Below, piece after piece: positions 17,541 to 27,249 of a DNA stretch of 64,000 bases. Location of the stretch: positions 59,928 to 123,927 of the forward strand of contig CAYYKD010000007.1 of NCBI GenBank assembly GCA_964471825.1, in the 5' to 3' direction. Source of the DNA: CAYYKD01 sp964471825 (lineage in GTDB: Bacteria > Spirochaetota > GWE2-31-10 > CAYYKD01). Made by a program: the position numbers and the translations under genes. Position 1 is the stretch's first letter. Each line of letters opens with the position of its first letter. The notes under the pieces are model-generated. The model saw only the letters and a program-made list of their open reading frames with translations, had not been told where the DNA came from and made no database searches.

Positions 17541-19098
17541 TATTGTAGTAATATTGTTGTTTTCGTTGAATTTTCTATTTGCTAATAATTTCTTTGGCGG
17601 TTTTATATTAAATAATAATTTCTTTGAGAAGGATAAATTTAACACGGTAAACTCTCTATCTTTTTATGTTGATCATATATTTAATGAGAATGCCAAGTTC
17701 TATACAAGGCTTACAGCAGGAATGAGGTATCAGAAGAACTTTATTTCTTCAGAGACAGGTTTAAGTGATTTTACATTTATCCCCTCTATTGATCTTGTCT
17801 ATTTTGAGTTTAAGACATCTTCAGGCAATAAGAAAAATGATGATAAGATGTCAAAATTTGATATTGCAAATGCTCTTTTCTCAATAAGATTTGGACGGAT
17901 CCCTGTAATGGTCGGCAATAACCTCCTCCTTGATATGAAAGGTGAAGGGCTTGATCTTAATTTGTCTGTTAAACAGTTTTCTATGCGTGTCTATGGGGTA
18001 ACTAACTCTTTTGATTATTTGAGATTCTTTGATTTTATAGGGGATGTAAATCCGGTAATTTTTACGGCATGGGATAAGAAGAGGATCCCTCCATTGACAA
18101 ATTTTAATATTCCAGGCAATAATAACGGGTTTATTTCTGATATTGATTCATCAGATTTTAATTTTTACTTCACCCGTTCAACCGGTGATTATACAGATGC
18201 AGAGATGAAAAGGTTAAATGATATAAGGTTACTTGGTGTTGTTAGCGGCCGAGTTTTTTCCGGTGTAACATTTGCAGTTAATGAGGTCTATAATCAAAAT
18301 TTTTCTTTAGATTTTATTGCAAATATTGATTTAATACCGGAAGAGTTTATTGTAACTTATCCATCGCAGATTAATCAGATAAAAAACACATTTGGCGGCA
18401 GATATAATTCTTTTTATATTTCCTTAAATGCGAATGGTAAGATAATAAAAGGGCTTTATTACGATGTGCAAGGGGTTTATCAGACGGGAACAAACGCAAC
18501 CTATTATGATAACGGCGTATCTATTAAGACCTATGATGCACTGATCAACTCATTTGCACTCTATCATAGTGTATCATATTTGTTTGATCATATAACAAGA
18601 CCATCTGTTAGTTTTAGTTTTTACTATGCACATGGAGATAGTGATGTTGAATATGTAAACAATACTGTTGTCAATAAAAGTGGAGATGATAATAGTTTCA
18701 AATCCCCCGCATGGCCAACGCTCGGCTATGTAATTCAACCAGTATTTACAAATTTGTTTGTCTTCAGTTTAAGTCATACGATAAAACCATTTAGACCATT
18801 AAATATTGATTTCTTAAACGAATTTGGTATACAGTTGACCGGCTTGTTGTTTTTTAGGCCGGTAATTGAAGGCGAATCTTTTCTTCCTGAAAAAGCTAAT
18901 TTTATTAAGGGACAACCCGGTTTTACGAGTTCTGAGAAGTATTTTCTTGGAGGAGAGATAGATATATCATTAATATGGAGACTATTTAGTGATTTACTTA
19001 TTAGAGTAAATACCGGTTTTTTTATACCTAATTATAATATATACTATGGAAATGAGTTTATTTTTAAGGCCGGCTTGAGTGCTGTGATTTTATTTTAG
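17524..19098 (+). CDS. predicted outer-membrane beta-barrel protein (unknown family)
   Basis: A 524-residue protein with a signal peptide (NSIVVILLFSLNFLFA) followed by amphipathic beta strands throughout, loops rich in Asn, Asp and Gly, and a C-terminus VNTGFF...AGLSAVILF ending in Phe, as is usual for barrel proteins. The porin-like alternation suggests about 16-18 strands; substrate unknown. The start codon lies inside the preceding gene (17-bp overlap), consistent with operon translation. Confidence 0.72.
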   Translation: MLKKNSIVVILLFSLNFLFANNFFGGFILNNNFFEKDKFNTVNSLSFYVDHIFNENAKFYTRLTAGMRYQKNFISSETGLSDFTFIPSIDLVYFEFKTSSGNKKNDDKMSKFDIANALFSIRFGRIPVMVGNNLLLDMKGEGLDLNLSVKQFSMRVYGVTNSFDYLRFFDFIGDVNPVIFTAWDKKRIPPLTNFNIPGNNNGFISDIDSSDFNFYFTRSTGDYTDAEMKRLNDIRLLGVVSGRVFSGVTFAVNEVYNQNFSLDFIANIDLIPEEFIVTYPSQINQIKNTFGGRYNSFYISLNANGKIIKGLYYDVQGVYQTGTNATYYDNGVSIKTYDALINSFALYHSVSYLFDHITRPSVSFSFYYAHGDSDVEYVNNTVVNKSGDDNSFKSPAWPTLGYVIQPVFTNLFVFSLSHTIKPFRPLNIDFLNEFGIQLTGLLFFRPVIEGESFLPEKANFIKGQPGFTSSEKYFLGGEIDISLIWRLFSDLLIRVNTGFFIPNYNIYYGNEFIFKAGLSAVILF

Positions 19099-19187
19099 TT
19101 TTTTTTAACATATATGTTGAAATATAATTTATATGGTATATTATATATTGTGAAATAAAGTTTTTTGATAAATAATGGAGGCATATG

Positions 19188-19859
19188 ATGATAAAGAGAG
19201 TTTTGGTAGTTGTATTTACACTTTTATCTTGTTTGGTTTTTGCACAGCAAATAGAGGTGGTGTCAGTTGTTGGTAATGTACAATACAAGAAGGGCGGTGA
19301 GGGAAGTTGGATTACAGTTAGTCAGGGTGCAAAGGTAAACACTAATGATTTAATATTTACCGGTCTTAAAAGCACGGCAGTATTGAGGATGAAAAATTCT
19401 ACTGTAGATGTAAAACCGTTAACACAGATAGTGATATCTGCACTTGTGGATGGCGGGTCAACAATAACAACAAATATTGCTCTTAAATCAGGGCAGGTTA
19501 AAGCAAAAGTTGAAAAAATGGATGATGTAAAAAATCTATTTACAATAAGTACTACAAATACTACAGCCTCTGTAAGAGGAACAGAGTTTTCGTTTGGAAA
19601 CGATGTATTAATTGTAGAAAAGGGTTCGGTTAAGTTTACAGATCCGTTTGAGAGGTCATTTCTTGTGGGTGGCGGTGAGGAAGGGAGCTTTAATTCACTC
19701 GATGGTAATCTATCTTCACCAAAAAACAATTCATTTAAAGGGCATGCTATGAACTCATCAATTGCCGGAATGAGTAATGGGGAGTCTGATAATGTAACAG
19801 GCGTAAACGGTGCTGGAAATGGAAATGCACAGCTTATAATAAATATTAAAGTCAAGTGA
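19188..19859 (+). CDS. FecR-domain periplasmic protein
   Basis: About 223 residues with a signal peptide (VLVVVFTLLSCLVFAQQ). The mature protein is a FecR domain: VVGNVQYKKGGEGSW, then GAKVNTNDLIFTG, SGQVKAKV and TTNTTASVRGTEFSF, the last being the hallmark TPtavaxVRGTeF motif. FecR domains of this kind occur in periplasmic sensors or scaffolds and are often encoded beside CHASE2 adenylate cyclases, as here (cyclase at 21669). The C-terminal 40 residues are Gly/Asn/Ser-rich and probably flexible. Two adjacent ATGs exist; the second is 6 bases after GGAGG and is preferred. It ends 8 bases before the next start. Confidence 0.85.
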   Translation: MIKRVLVVVFTLLSCLVFAQQIEVVSVVGNVQYKKGGEGSWITVSQGAKVNTNDLIFTGLKSTAVLRMKNSTVDVKPLTQIVISALVDGGSTITTNIALKSGQVKAKVEKMDDVKNLFTISTTNTTASVRGTEFSFGNDVLIVEKGSVKFTDPFERSFLVGGGEEGSFNSLDGNLSSPKNNSFKGHAMNSSIAGMSNGESDNVTGVNGAGNGNAQLIINIKVK

Positions 19860-19867
19860 GGTACTGT

Positions 19868-21473
19868 ATGAAAAAGAGAATAGTTTTTTTATTAACGATA
19901 GTTGTTTTGATAGTTGGTTTAACAGGATGTTCGTTTAATGGAGTTGATAATGGGGCTTTGGTAGTTAGAGCTCCGTCAGTTATTTCATATAATAGTAGAG
20001 CTGTAACAATAACCGATGAAGAAATTCCATCTTTTGTTGTTGTTATAGATGTCAAAGGTAAAGTCTATGATTCTATAGTTCTTGAAAAAGCTCAGAGCAA
20101 ATCGGTTAGTGTTCCTGCAAATGTGCCGTTTAATGTTGGTGTCGGGATGTATCTGATAAGTAAATCTGATAGATCTTTTAGCAGGAGTGTAATATCGGCA
20201 TCATTTGTCATGAAAGATATTGTACTTCAACCGGGTGAGGTAAAGGAGATAGATGCTGTTCTTGATACAGAAAGACAATTAGTTGTTAATTACAATAACA
20301 ATGAAGATGTCGGTAATAATGGAATTGTTGAAATAACAAGCGGTATTAAGAGCGGGACTGCAGGTATAAACTCTGTGTTGTTTACAACTAATGGTGCAGA
20401 TAAACCACTGTTTTATGAAACTGAACAACTTAAAAGAACAATTTTTACAACTGATACCGGTTTTTTTACCCCTGTAGCAGGTGGTCCTAATGATGACTCA
20501 TTATGGTTTGTAAATACCTCAGTAGAACCGGGATTTTATTCACCTGTTGTAGGTTCAGGTGTAATGACAAATGTTGCAGTAGTAGATGGTATATTATCTA
20601 ATGATGCTATTAATAAACTTTTATCTCAGGCTACCGATTTAAAGAGTATTAAGGTTAACGGTGATGTTTACTATTTATTGACTTGCGATACATCTGTTTT
20701 TGCTGTGTTCAAGTGGACTGAGTCTACTGAAAAATGGTCAAATGTTGTTGATATTGATCTTTCTCAGTATGTTTCAACCTATGATTTTCAAGGTTTTTTA
20801 CTGGATGCAGTTAAGATTGATGAAGAACAATCACAGATGTTCTTTGCTACAAAACTTGGACTATTTTATGTAGATAGGGCAGTAATAGATAATTTTATTG
20901 GTAACAAGAGTACAAATGCAANNNNNNNNNNATGCAATAGCCGGATTAAAAAACGTTATAAGGATTACTCATGCTCTTGATAGTTCAACATCAATACTTG
21001 TAACTAATGTTGTGGTTAATGACAATCGAGCATATCTTGGAACTAGAACAGGCGTTTATTCGATAGATTTAACAACTAATGGATGGTCCAAATTTATTGA
21101 TCCGGATAACACTGCGTATCAGGAGCTTGATAATCAATTGATTGTTAAAGAAACAGATCTATATAATGAACCAATTGTTTCAATGAGCGTTGTTGAAACT
21201 ACTACTCATGGATCTGTTCTAGCAGTTGCAACAAATAATAGGGTTATATTCAAGAAATTATCAAATGGCATTACTAAAAGCTTTACTGTCTGGGATGGAA
21301 TGTGTTTTACTACAGAAAAGAGTAAAATAAATTCCAGAGTATACAACCCGTCCGACTTTTCAGTGTTAGGAATGGCACCTGTAAAGGTTATTTTGGCTGA
21401 TGATGATAATCAAAGGGTTTGGATTGGTACTGCATTTGGTATAAATCACATTCTATATAGTGATCTTTTTTAG
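19868..21473 (+). CDS. exported lipoprotein with beta-propeller-like repeats (contains assembly gap)
   Basis: The start ATG 19868 follows GAGG and opens a signal ending in GLTGC, a good lipobox. The N-terminal domain to about residue 150 looks beta-sandwich-like. The C-terminal half holds blades such as DNRAYLGTRTGVYSID and QRVWIGTAFGINHI, resembling two-component-regulator-type propeller repeats. Ten Ns at 20922-20931 interrupt it and the reading frame differs on the two sides, so the gap length is not exact; I treat both parts as one gene. It closes the operon with FecR and the barrels and is followed by a strong terminator. Function unknown; a surface or periplasmic binding role is inferred. 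Confidence 0.75.
20922..20931. other. assembly gap (10 N)
   Basis: Undetermined bases inside the propeller lipoprotein gene. The coding frame changes from one side to the other, so the true gap is not exactly ten bases. Confidence 0.99.
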
Positions 21474-21500
21474 TATTTTTTAGTTATTTAGATTTTTATG

Positions 21501-21528
21501 CCGTCATGGTAAATCATGACGGTTTTTT
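21501..21528 (+). terminator. Rho-independent terminator of the envelope operon
   Basis: CCGTCATG and CATGACGG form a perfect 8-bp stem with a 6-nt loop, followed by TTTTTT. Confidence 0.92.
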
Positions 21529-21554
21529 ATTTAATGACATTTTTATTATTTGTC

Positions 21555-21583
21555 TTGAAACAAGTAAAATGATTTGATAAAAT
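21555..21583 (+). promoter_or_regulatory. sigma-70-type promoter of the CHASE2 cyclase gene
   Basis: TTGAAA (21555-21560), 17 bp, TAAAAT (21578-21583). It would give a leader of about 80 nt that is extremely AT-rich before the AAGGGG ribosome binding site. Confidence 0.5.
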
Positions 21584-21668
21584 AATATAAATATAAAATA
21601 TTATAAAAATAAATTAATATGAAAATATTGTAATATAAAAATAATGTAATTATAGTAAGGGGTTCATA

Positions 21669-24494
21669 ATGGAGCAAAAGAAAGTTAAACTATCAATAAA
21701 AGATCGTCTTAGGAAGTTGATAAAAAATAGATTTGTACAGCGGGGGTTGATCATAACAGTCTCATTATTAATAGGTTTGGTTGTTTTTATTACTCCAATA
21801 TATGATAGTTTGGACTTTATCGCCTATGATGCGTCAATGAAGTATGTGAAAAAACCGGCTAAAGAGGATAGTTCTATAGTTCTTGTAAATATAGATGACT
21901 GGACAATGAATGCTGAATTTCTTCCATTTTCATGGCCTTTCCCAAGGTTTGTTTACGGTGATGCTTTGCAAGTTATGGCTGATTTTGGTGTAAAGGGAGC
22001 TGTATTTGATATTGAGTTTATAGGTAAGAGTTTTTCAGGTGCAGATAGTAATATGGTTAAAAGTATCAGCACTGAACTTAAAGAAGAGGTTAAATATTTA
22101 TCCGATAGATTAAATACTCTAAAAAATCATAAAAATATGGCATTAATAAAACCTGAAACAGAAAAGCTCTCTGCTGAATTTAAGCGGCTAGACAATATCC
22201 TTGTAGGTAAACTTGATAGTTTGATACGAGATAATGACATGTATTTCTCAAATGGTATAAGATATAATGGAAAAGTCTATGGTACTGTAAGCCTATTTGA
22301 TAATGATCCTGTTCACATAGCCTCTTTATCGGAGAGTGAGATAGAAAAAATACGACTCGGAATTGAGGGGTATGGAACACCAATTGATTCATTTGGGAAG
22401 GGAGCACAAGATCATCCTTCAATTAAACCTAGAAATTTTGCAATTTTCCCATATGAACCAATATTACAGGAGTATAAAAAAATCGGGTTTACATCTGTAG
22501 ATCATGATAAAGATGGTGCAACGAGAAAAATCTCTCTTTTTTTAAAAAAAGACGGGTATGTTTTTGCACAACTTGCCTTAGCTCCATTTTTAGATATACA
22601 TGGGATTACACCTGATAAGATTGATTTTAGTAGATCGGGTCAGATAACTTTAAGAGATGTTGAAATTAATGGCAAGAAAAAAAACATAGTTGTGCCTGTT
22701 GATAGAGATGGTGTTATGAATATTAACTTTCCATCAGGAGGTTTTGAAGAGATTTTTACTCATAAAAGTGCAAAATCAGACAGTGATAAGGAATCTCATT
22801 TTTCATTTGCAAATCTTTTGTTCTATGCATATAAACTGATTCCTAACCTACAAAATAATCTGACTGTACTGGCAGATGAGACAGGTTTGAGTGTTGTTAA
22901 GCAACTTGTTAGTGACTTTAATGAATATTTATCTGCAAGAGAGACCTATCTGAATGCTATGAATTTAGATGAAGATACAAGGGTAATGCTTGAGTCCTAT
23001 TTTGATCAGATCCTTCAGCAAACGGCAGGTCTTTCTGATAAACAGGATGAAGTACTTAATAGTCTTAATGATCAACTGATGAGACCTGAGAATTCTGATG
23101 ATGAACGGATGGTAATCATGCAAAAAATGCAGGAAATAAGTCAGATATTTGAAGCCGTAAATAGTTCATCTAAGAATTTGATTACATTTCGTGCTCTGTT
23201 AAGTGAATCATTGAAGGATAAAGTGTGTTTTATTGGGCATACTGCTACGGGGACAACTGATATGGGTGCGACTCCCTTTGATAAGTCATTTCAGAATGTC
23301 GGGATACACCCTTCAGTCTACAATAATTTATTAACAGGGGATTTTATTAGGGTGATCCCTTCATGGGTAATATTTATATTCTCATTTATAATTTACTCAC
23401 TCCTCATAATTTTTCTTACAAGGAAGGAACAACATATTAATCCGACACTTGGGATAGTGTTTGTTGTTTTATTAACTATCTTTCTGATTGCAATTTTTAG
23501 GCTTACTAATATCTATATTTCTATAGTTGTACCTTTTATTTATGGGGTGAGTTCGTTTTTACTTTTGATAAGTTTAAAATTTCTACTATCAGAGAGTGAA
23601 AAGGGGTTTATCAGAAATACTTTCAGCAGATATCTTTCGCCAGAGGTTATTAATGAACTTGTTTCCGATCCGTCAAAGATTGAGCTTGGCGGTGAGAGGC
23701 GAAATTGTACTGCTGTTTTTACTGATGTTGAGGGGTTTAGCTCTATATCTGAGCGGTTTATGGATGATCCAAAGGGGCTGGTTAGTCTGTTAAATGATTA
23801 TCTCTCGGCTATGAGTGATGTGATACTTGATAATGGTGGGACCATAGATAAATATGAGGGTGATGCAATCATTGCATTCTTTGGTGCACCTCATCAGATG
23901 GACGATCACCCGTTGAAGGCATGCATTTCATCAATCAGGATGAAGCAAATTGAAGATTCTTTAAATAAGGTATTTTTAGAAAATGGATTAAGTGATAGGC
24001 CATTAAAGACAAGGATCGGGATTAATACAGGGGATATGTTTGTTGGAAATATGGGGACCTATAAGAGGCAAGATTACACAATGATGGGGCATTCTGTTAA
24101 CCTGGCAGCTCGACTGGAGGGGGTCAATAAACAATATAATACTTATCAGTTAATAAGTGAGTATACTTATCAGAGAGTTAAGGAAAATGTTATTTGCAGA
24201 AAACTGGATAGGGTTAGAGTTGTAAATATCAATACTCCTATTCGATTATATGAGTTGGTAGCAATTAAAGGGGATATAGAGCCTAGGATTGAAGAATTTT
24301 TAGGTAATTTTCATAAAGCACTCGATTTTTTTGAAAATAGAGAGTGGGATAAGGCAATTGAATTCTTTCAAAAATCAATTATTGATTCAAATTATGACTT
24401 AACAACAAAGATGTATATTGAAAGGGCTAAAAAGTTTATTGAAAATCCGCCGGCAGATAAATGGGATGGAGTATACAGCCTTACCGTTAAGTAG
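21669..24494 (+). CDS. CHASE2-domain membrane-bound class III adenylate cyclase
   Basis: A 941-residue sensor cyclase. One N-terminal membrane helix is followed by a long extracytoplasmic CHASE2 domain (DFIAYDASMKYV, IVLVNIDDWTMN, GVKGAVFDIEF, and FIGHTATGTTDMGATPF near residue 530). Three closely spaced membrane helices follow at about 555-640, then the cyclase domain: FTDVEGFSSISE and KYEGDAIIAFFGAP give the metal aspartates, and NLAARLEG gives the catalytic Asn/Arg. The Lys of DKYEGD and Thr of DYTMMG fit ATP. MGHSVN has His where MGD is usual. A C-terminal helical stretch (FHKALDFFENREWDKAIEFFQKS) looks like a TPR pair. The upstream operon with FecR is the likely functional partner, because FecR and CHASE2 cyclases are often neighbours. 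Confidence 0.92.
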   Translation: MEQKKVKLSIKDRLRKLIKNRFVQRGLIITVSLLIGLVVFITPIYDSLDFIAYDASMKYVKKPAKEDSSIVLVNIDDWTMNAEFLPFSWPFPRFVYGDALQVMADFGVKGAVFDIEFIGKSFSGADSNMVKSISTELKEEVKYLSDRLNTLKNHKNMALIKPETEKLSAEFKRLDNILVGKLDSLIRDNDMYFSNGIRYNGKVYGTVSLFDNDPVHIASLSESEIEKIRLGIEGYGTPIDSFGKGAQDHPSIKPRNFAIFPYEPILQEYKKIGFTSVDHDKDGATRKISLFLKKDGYVFAQLALAPFLDIHGITPDKIDFSRSGQITLRDVEINGKKKNIVVPVDRDGVMNINFPSGGFEEIFTHKSAKSDSDKESHFSFANLLFYAYKLIPNLQNNLTVLADETGLSVVKQLVSDFNEYLSARETYLNAMNLDEDTRVMLESYFDQILQQTAGLSDKQDEVLNSLNDQLMRPENSDDERMVIMQKMQEISQIFEAVNSSSKNLITFRALLSESLKDKVCFIGHTATGTTDMGATPFDKSFQNVGIHPSVYNNLLTGDFIRVIPSWVIFIFSFIIYSLLIIFLTRKEQHINPTLGIVFVVLLTIFLIAIFRLTNIYISIVVPFIYGVSSFLLLISLKFLLSESEKGFIRNTFSRYLSPEVINELVSDPSKIELGGERRNCTAVFTDVEGFSSISERFMDDPKGLVSLLNDYLSAMSDVILDNGGTIDKYEGDAIIAFFGAPHQMDDHPLKACISSIRMKQIEDSLNKVFLENGLSDRPLKTRIGINTGDMFVGNMGTYKRQDYTMMGHSVNLAARLEGVNKQYNTYQLISEYTYQRVKENVICRKLDRVRVVNINTPIRLYELVAIKGDIEPRIEEFLGNFHKALDFFENREWDKAIEFFQKSIIDSNYDLTTKMYIERAKKFIENPPADKWDGVYSLTVK

Positions 24495-24560
24495 TTTGCT
24501 GATTTTTTTTTGTATTATTAATTTATAGTTAATATTTAGTTTCTTTTTGGTTAATAACTA

Positions 24561-24588
24561 TTGATTGAAACAATAATAATTGTTATAA
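24561..24588 (+). promoter_or_regulatory. sigma-70-type promoter of the Na/Pi cotransporter gene
   Basis: TTGATT (24561-24566), 16 bp, TTATAA (24583-24588), 20 bp before the start codon. Confidence 0.45.
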
Positions 24589-24608
24589 GTTCAGTTTAGG
24601 AGTTCCAA

Positions 24609-26294
24609 TTGAAAGTATTTATTTTTACATTGTTTCAGTTACTTGGTAGTCTTGGAGTTTTTTTACTTGGAATGAGAATGCTAAGTGATGGCGTTCAGAA
24701 AGCTGCCGGTGAGAAGTTTCAGAATATGTTAAACTTTATGACTCAGAACAGATTTTCGGCTGTATTTACCGGGTTGATGATAACTTCTTTGATACAGTCA
24801 TCATCTGCAACTACTGTTATACTGGTTAGTCTTGTTAATGCCGGTCTTATGTCCTTAAAAAGAGCAATAGGCGTTATTATGGGAGCCAATATCGGAACTA
24901 CCATGACTGCCTGGATTGTTGCATTTGTTGGGTTTAAATTCAATATTGCCGAGTTCGCAATGCCTGCAATAGCCATCAGTCTTCCAATGATATTTAATAA
25001 ACATGAAAAAGTTCGAAATATTGGTGAATTGATAGCCGGTCTTGGTATTTTATTTTTGGGTCTTAGCTTGTTAAAGAATGCCGTGCCGGATATAAAAAGT
25101 AATATTGAGGTGTTAAATTTTATTACTTATATTAATGGATTTGGATTTTTTTCAATTCTTTTATTTATTATCTTAGGTACTATACTCACAGTTATCCTTC
25201 AATCATCCAGTGCTGCAATGGTTGTTACGATAACCATGGGGTATAAGGGGTGGATTACTTTTGAGATGGCAGCTGCATTGTGTCTTGGTGAGAATATTGG
25301 TACAACTGTTACGGCATTTCTAGCCTCATTGGGGATGAACACTGCTGCAAAAAGAGCTGCTCGAGCTCATATGATATTCAATATTATAGGGGTTGTCTGG
25401 GTTACCATAATAGCTTTTTATCCGCTTACATGGTTTATCAATAGAATGATTGTTGATACCGGATCTGCAGGTCTACCATTGAAGTTGTCAATTTTTCATT
25501 CGATCTTCAATGTTGCCAATACTCTTGTCTTGATTGGTTTTATTTCTCATCTTGCAAAACTTGTAGAGTGGCTTGTTCCTGATAATGACAAGGATAGTAA
25601 GTATAAACTTAGTTTTATTGAGACTTCATACCCCGACTTTGCAGAAGTAAATATAAAGATGGCCAAAAATGAGATCGGTAAACTTGGTCGAAAAGCAACA
25701 GAGATGATTGGTATATTTTTAAATTCTATAAGATCAGATCTTGACGACATAGCTGAGTTTAGTGATAAGCTAAATTTAATTCATGATGAAATTGACGATC
25801 AGTATAGAGAGATCGGAAATTTCCTTGCCGAATGTAGAACAAACATAATCAATGATAAACAGTCCTACTGTATCAACGGGATGATTATAATAGTATCAGA
25901 GATCAAAAGCATAAGTAATAGTGCTAAGTCTCTTGTTGAGCTAATTAAATTTAAAAGAAAAAAGAGATACAAATTTCATAAAAATGCAAAAAGTGAGATA
26001 GAGGAATATACAGTTGAAGTTCTGGATTTTCTTAAATATGTCGTAGATGTAATCAATAACAAGTCTAACAACTACAATTATAGTTTTACTGAAAAGATGG
26101 AGTCTGCAATTAATTTAAAGAGAGATCGTCTAAAAAAGAATTCAAAAAATAAGATGATTCAGGGAGCTGATATTCAAGGTGAACTGGTTTATATGGATGT
26201 CATAAAACACTTAGAGCATATCGGGGATTTTACGATGAACATCTCCCACTACCTTGATGAAATGGAATTAATTACTATTCCTGTGCCACAATGA
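24609..26294 (+). CDS. Na+/phosphate cotransporter, NptA/YjbB family with C-terminal PhoU-like domain
   Basis: A 561-residue membrane protein of the Na/Pi cotransporter family. The two inverted repeats each carry the QSSS signature (IQSSSATTVILVSL near residue 60 and LQSSSAAMVVTITM near 200), each followed by a GxNIGTT motif (GANIGTTMTA, GENIGTTVTA). About nine hydrophobic segments occupy residues 1-330. The C-terminal 220 residues are helical and charged, as in the PhoU-like domain found in this subfamily. It should move phosphate across the inner membrane using sodium. The start is TTG at 24609, with AGGAG 6 bases upstream; no better ATG is nearby. It stands alone; no pst or pho genes are in the window. 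Confidence 0.9.
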   Translation: MKVFIFTLFQLLGSLGVFLLGMRMLSDGVQKAAGEKFQNMLNFMTQNRFSAVFTGLMITSLIQSSSATTVILVSLVNAGLMSLKRAIGVIMGANIGTTMTAWIVAFVGFKFNIAEFAMPAIAISLPMIFNKHEKVRNIGELIAGLGILFLGLSLLKNAVPDIKSNIEVLNFITYINGFGFFSILLFIILGTILTVILQSSSAAMVVTITMGYKGWITFEMAAALCLGENIGTTVTAFLASLGMNTAAKRAARAHMIFNIIGVVWVTIIAFYPLTWFINRMIVDTGSAGLPLKLSIFHSIFNVANTLVLIGFISHLAKLVEWLVPDNDKDSKYKLSFIETSYPDFAEVNIKMAKNEIGKLGRKATEMIGIFLNSIRSDLDDIAEFSDKLNLIHDEIDDQYREIGNFLAECRTNIINDKQSYCINGMIIIVSEIKSISNSAKSLVELIKFKRKKRYKFHKNAKSEIEEYTVEVLDFLKYVVDVINNKSNNYNYSFTEKMESAINLKRDRLKKNSKNKMIQGADIQGELVYMDVIKHLEHIGDFTMNISHYLDEMELITIPVPQ

Positions 26295-26422
26295 TATAAA
26301 ATAATCTAGAACTTATAGATAAATTAGTTGGTGAACCTAGCTTATTAGAGTAAGATACTGCTTGAAGGTAGAGTAAGAATATAATGGTTTATAATATACT
26401 ATAGTTTAGAGGAGCAAAAAAG

Positions 26423-26932
26423 ATGAATATAAGAATTAGTTTAATAGTCCTATTTGTGGCTTGCGTATCAAATTTCTTTTATAGCTCTGAAACTTTCAAT
26501 ATACCATTAGGTAATCTTCAAAGTATTAGTAACGGTCATAGTGTAGATTTATCTTTGATTAAAACGCCCTTAAATAAAGCAGATAAAAAAAACATTGAAT
26601 TCATAATTGCCGGCGGTGTTTTGACAGGTTTATCAGGGGGAACTTTGATTGCCTCAGTGGTAATATTTGCAGTAAATTTTGTTTCATTCTATCCAAGTCT
26701 TGTATATTATACTAATTTGGTTGACAGGACAAAGGATGATTATGCAAACTATCTCTATTATTATAATGGTTTTAATGGTTTATTGGCGGCAGGTGTTCTG
26801 TCAGGTATATTGTTTACTGCATTATTAATATCCGGAGTGGTTTTATTAACCTATAAACCACCTAAAAAAAAGTTTAGTTTAAATGCATTATTCGGATCGA
26901 GAAGTGAATTTTATGTCGGTTTATCATTATAG
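26423..26932 (+). CDS. small membrane protein of unknown function
   Basis: A 169-residue protein: signal-like N-terminus (ISLIVLFVACVSNFFYS), a short soluble stretch, then two Gly-rich hydrophobic segments (about 63-87 and 120-145) and a positively charged end PPKKKF, closing with EFYVGLSL. No recognised domain. GGAGC lies 8 bases before the ATG. It sits between the phosphate transporter and the candidate small RNA and appears to be a single-gene unit. Confidence 0.65.
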   Translation: MNIRISLIVLFVACVSNFFYSSETFNIPLGNLQSISNGHSVDLSLIKTPLNKADKKNIEFIIAGGVLTGLSGGTLIASVVIFAVNFVSFYPSLVYYTNLVDRTKDDYANYLYYYNGFNGLLAAGVLSGILFTALLISGVVLLTYKPPKKKFSLNALFGSRSEFYVGLSL

Positions 26933-27052
26933 TGTGTAAGAGTTTTTTGTCAGGACCGGTTTAGTAAGAATTATTAATAATTGCCTAACTTATCCAATAT
27001 GTAAAATAAATTTAAAACAAATAGTTTATTTCACTCTAATTTAAGTTTTATA

Positions 27053-27080
27053 TTGACATTTTTCTATTTGGTAGTATACT
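27053..27080 (+). promoter_or_regulatory. near-consensus promoter of a candidate small RNA
   Basis: Consensus TTGACA (27053-27058), 16 bp, TATACT (27075-27080). It is the best -35/-10 pair seen in the window, yet no protein gene follows on this strand for over 1.3 kb; only a terminator-like hairpin lies just downstream. Confidence 0.7.
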
Positions 27081-27086
27081 TAGTAT

Positions 27087-27162
27087 AACAGGTTATTAAT
27101 AATTCTGTTGTAACGGGTTGACTAGTTATTCCCCTCCCCAAACCACAGTCAACCCGTTTTAA
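27087..27162 (+). ncRNA. candidate small RNA with C-rich loop
   Basis: Between the promoter at 27053-27080 and the T-run at about 27158 lies a transcript of roughly 75 nt with no ORF. Near its start AACAG and CTGTT can pair around the palindromic TTATTAATAA. Its end is a perfect 12-bp stem, AACGGGTTGACT (27112-27123) with AGTCAACCCGTT (27147-27158), then TT. The 23-nt loop contains TTCCCCTCCCC. That loop is complementary to G-rich ribosome binding sites, with an 8-base match to GAGGGGAA at 41453-41460 before an MCP gene. The hairpin doubles as terminator. The other part of this 300-bp gap holds an AT-rich stretch and a second hairpin at 27184-27205 (CCACATAAC with GTTGTGTGG). No known RNA family was recognised. 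Confidence 0.5.
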
Positions 27163-27249
27163 TATTAATATTGTTTAAATTTACCACATAACCAATGTTG
27201 TGTGGATCACAGGGCAAATAGTTTTTTTTATATATTTTATAGTATTTTT

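Noticed and set aside
19322..19855. 177-residue open frame antisense to the FecR gene
   Set aside because: It is a shadow of the FecR gene: low complexity translation, no ribosome binding site, no recognisable domain.
21585..21660. Very AT-rich leader before the CHASE2 cyclase as an origin or curved-DNA site
   Set aside because: No DnaA boxes, iterons or phased A-tracts were found; similar composition occurs in other spacers.
26341..26400. TTGAAG with two TATAAT boxes before the small membrane protein gene
   Set aside because: Spacings of 12 and 22 bp are outside the usable range, so no promoter is claimed.
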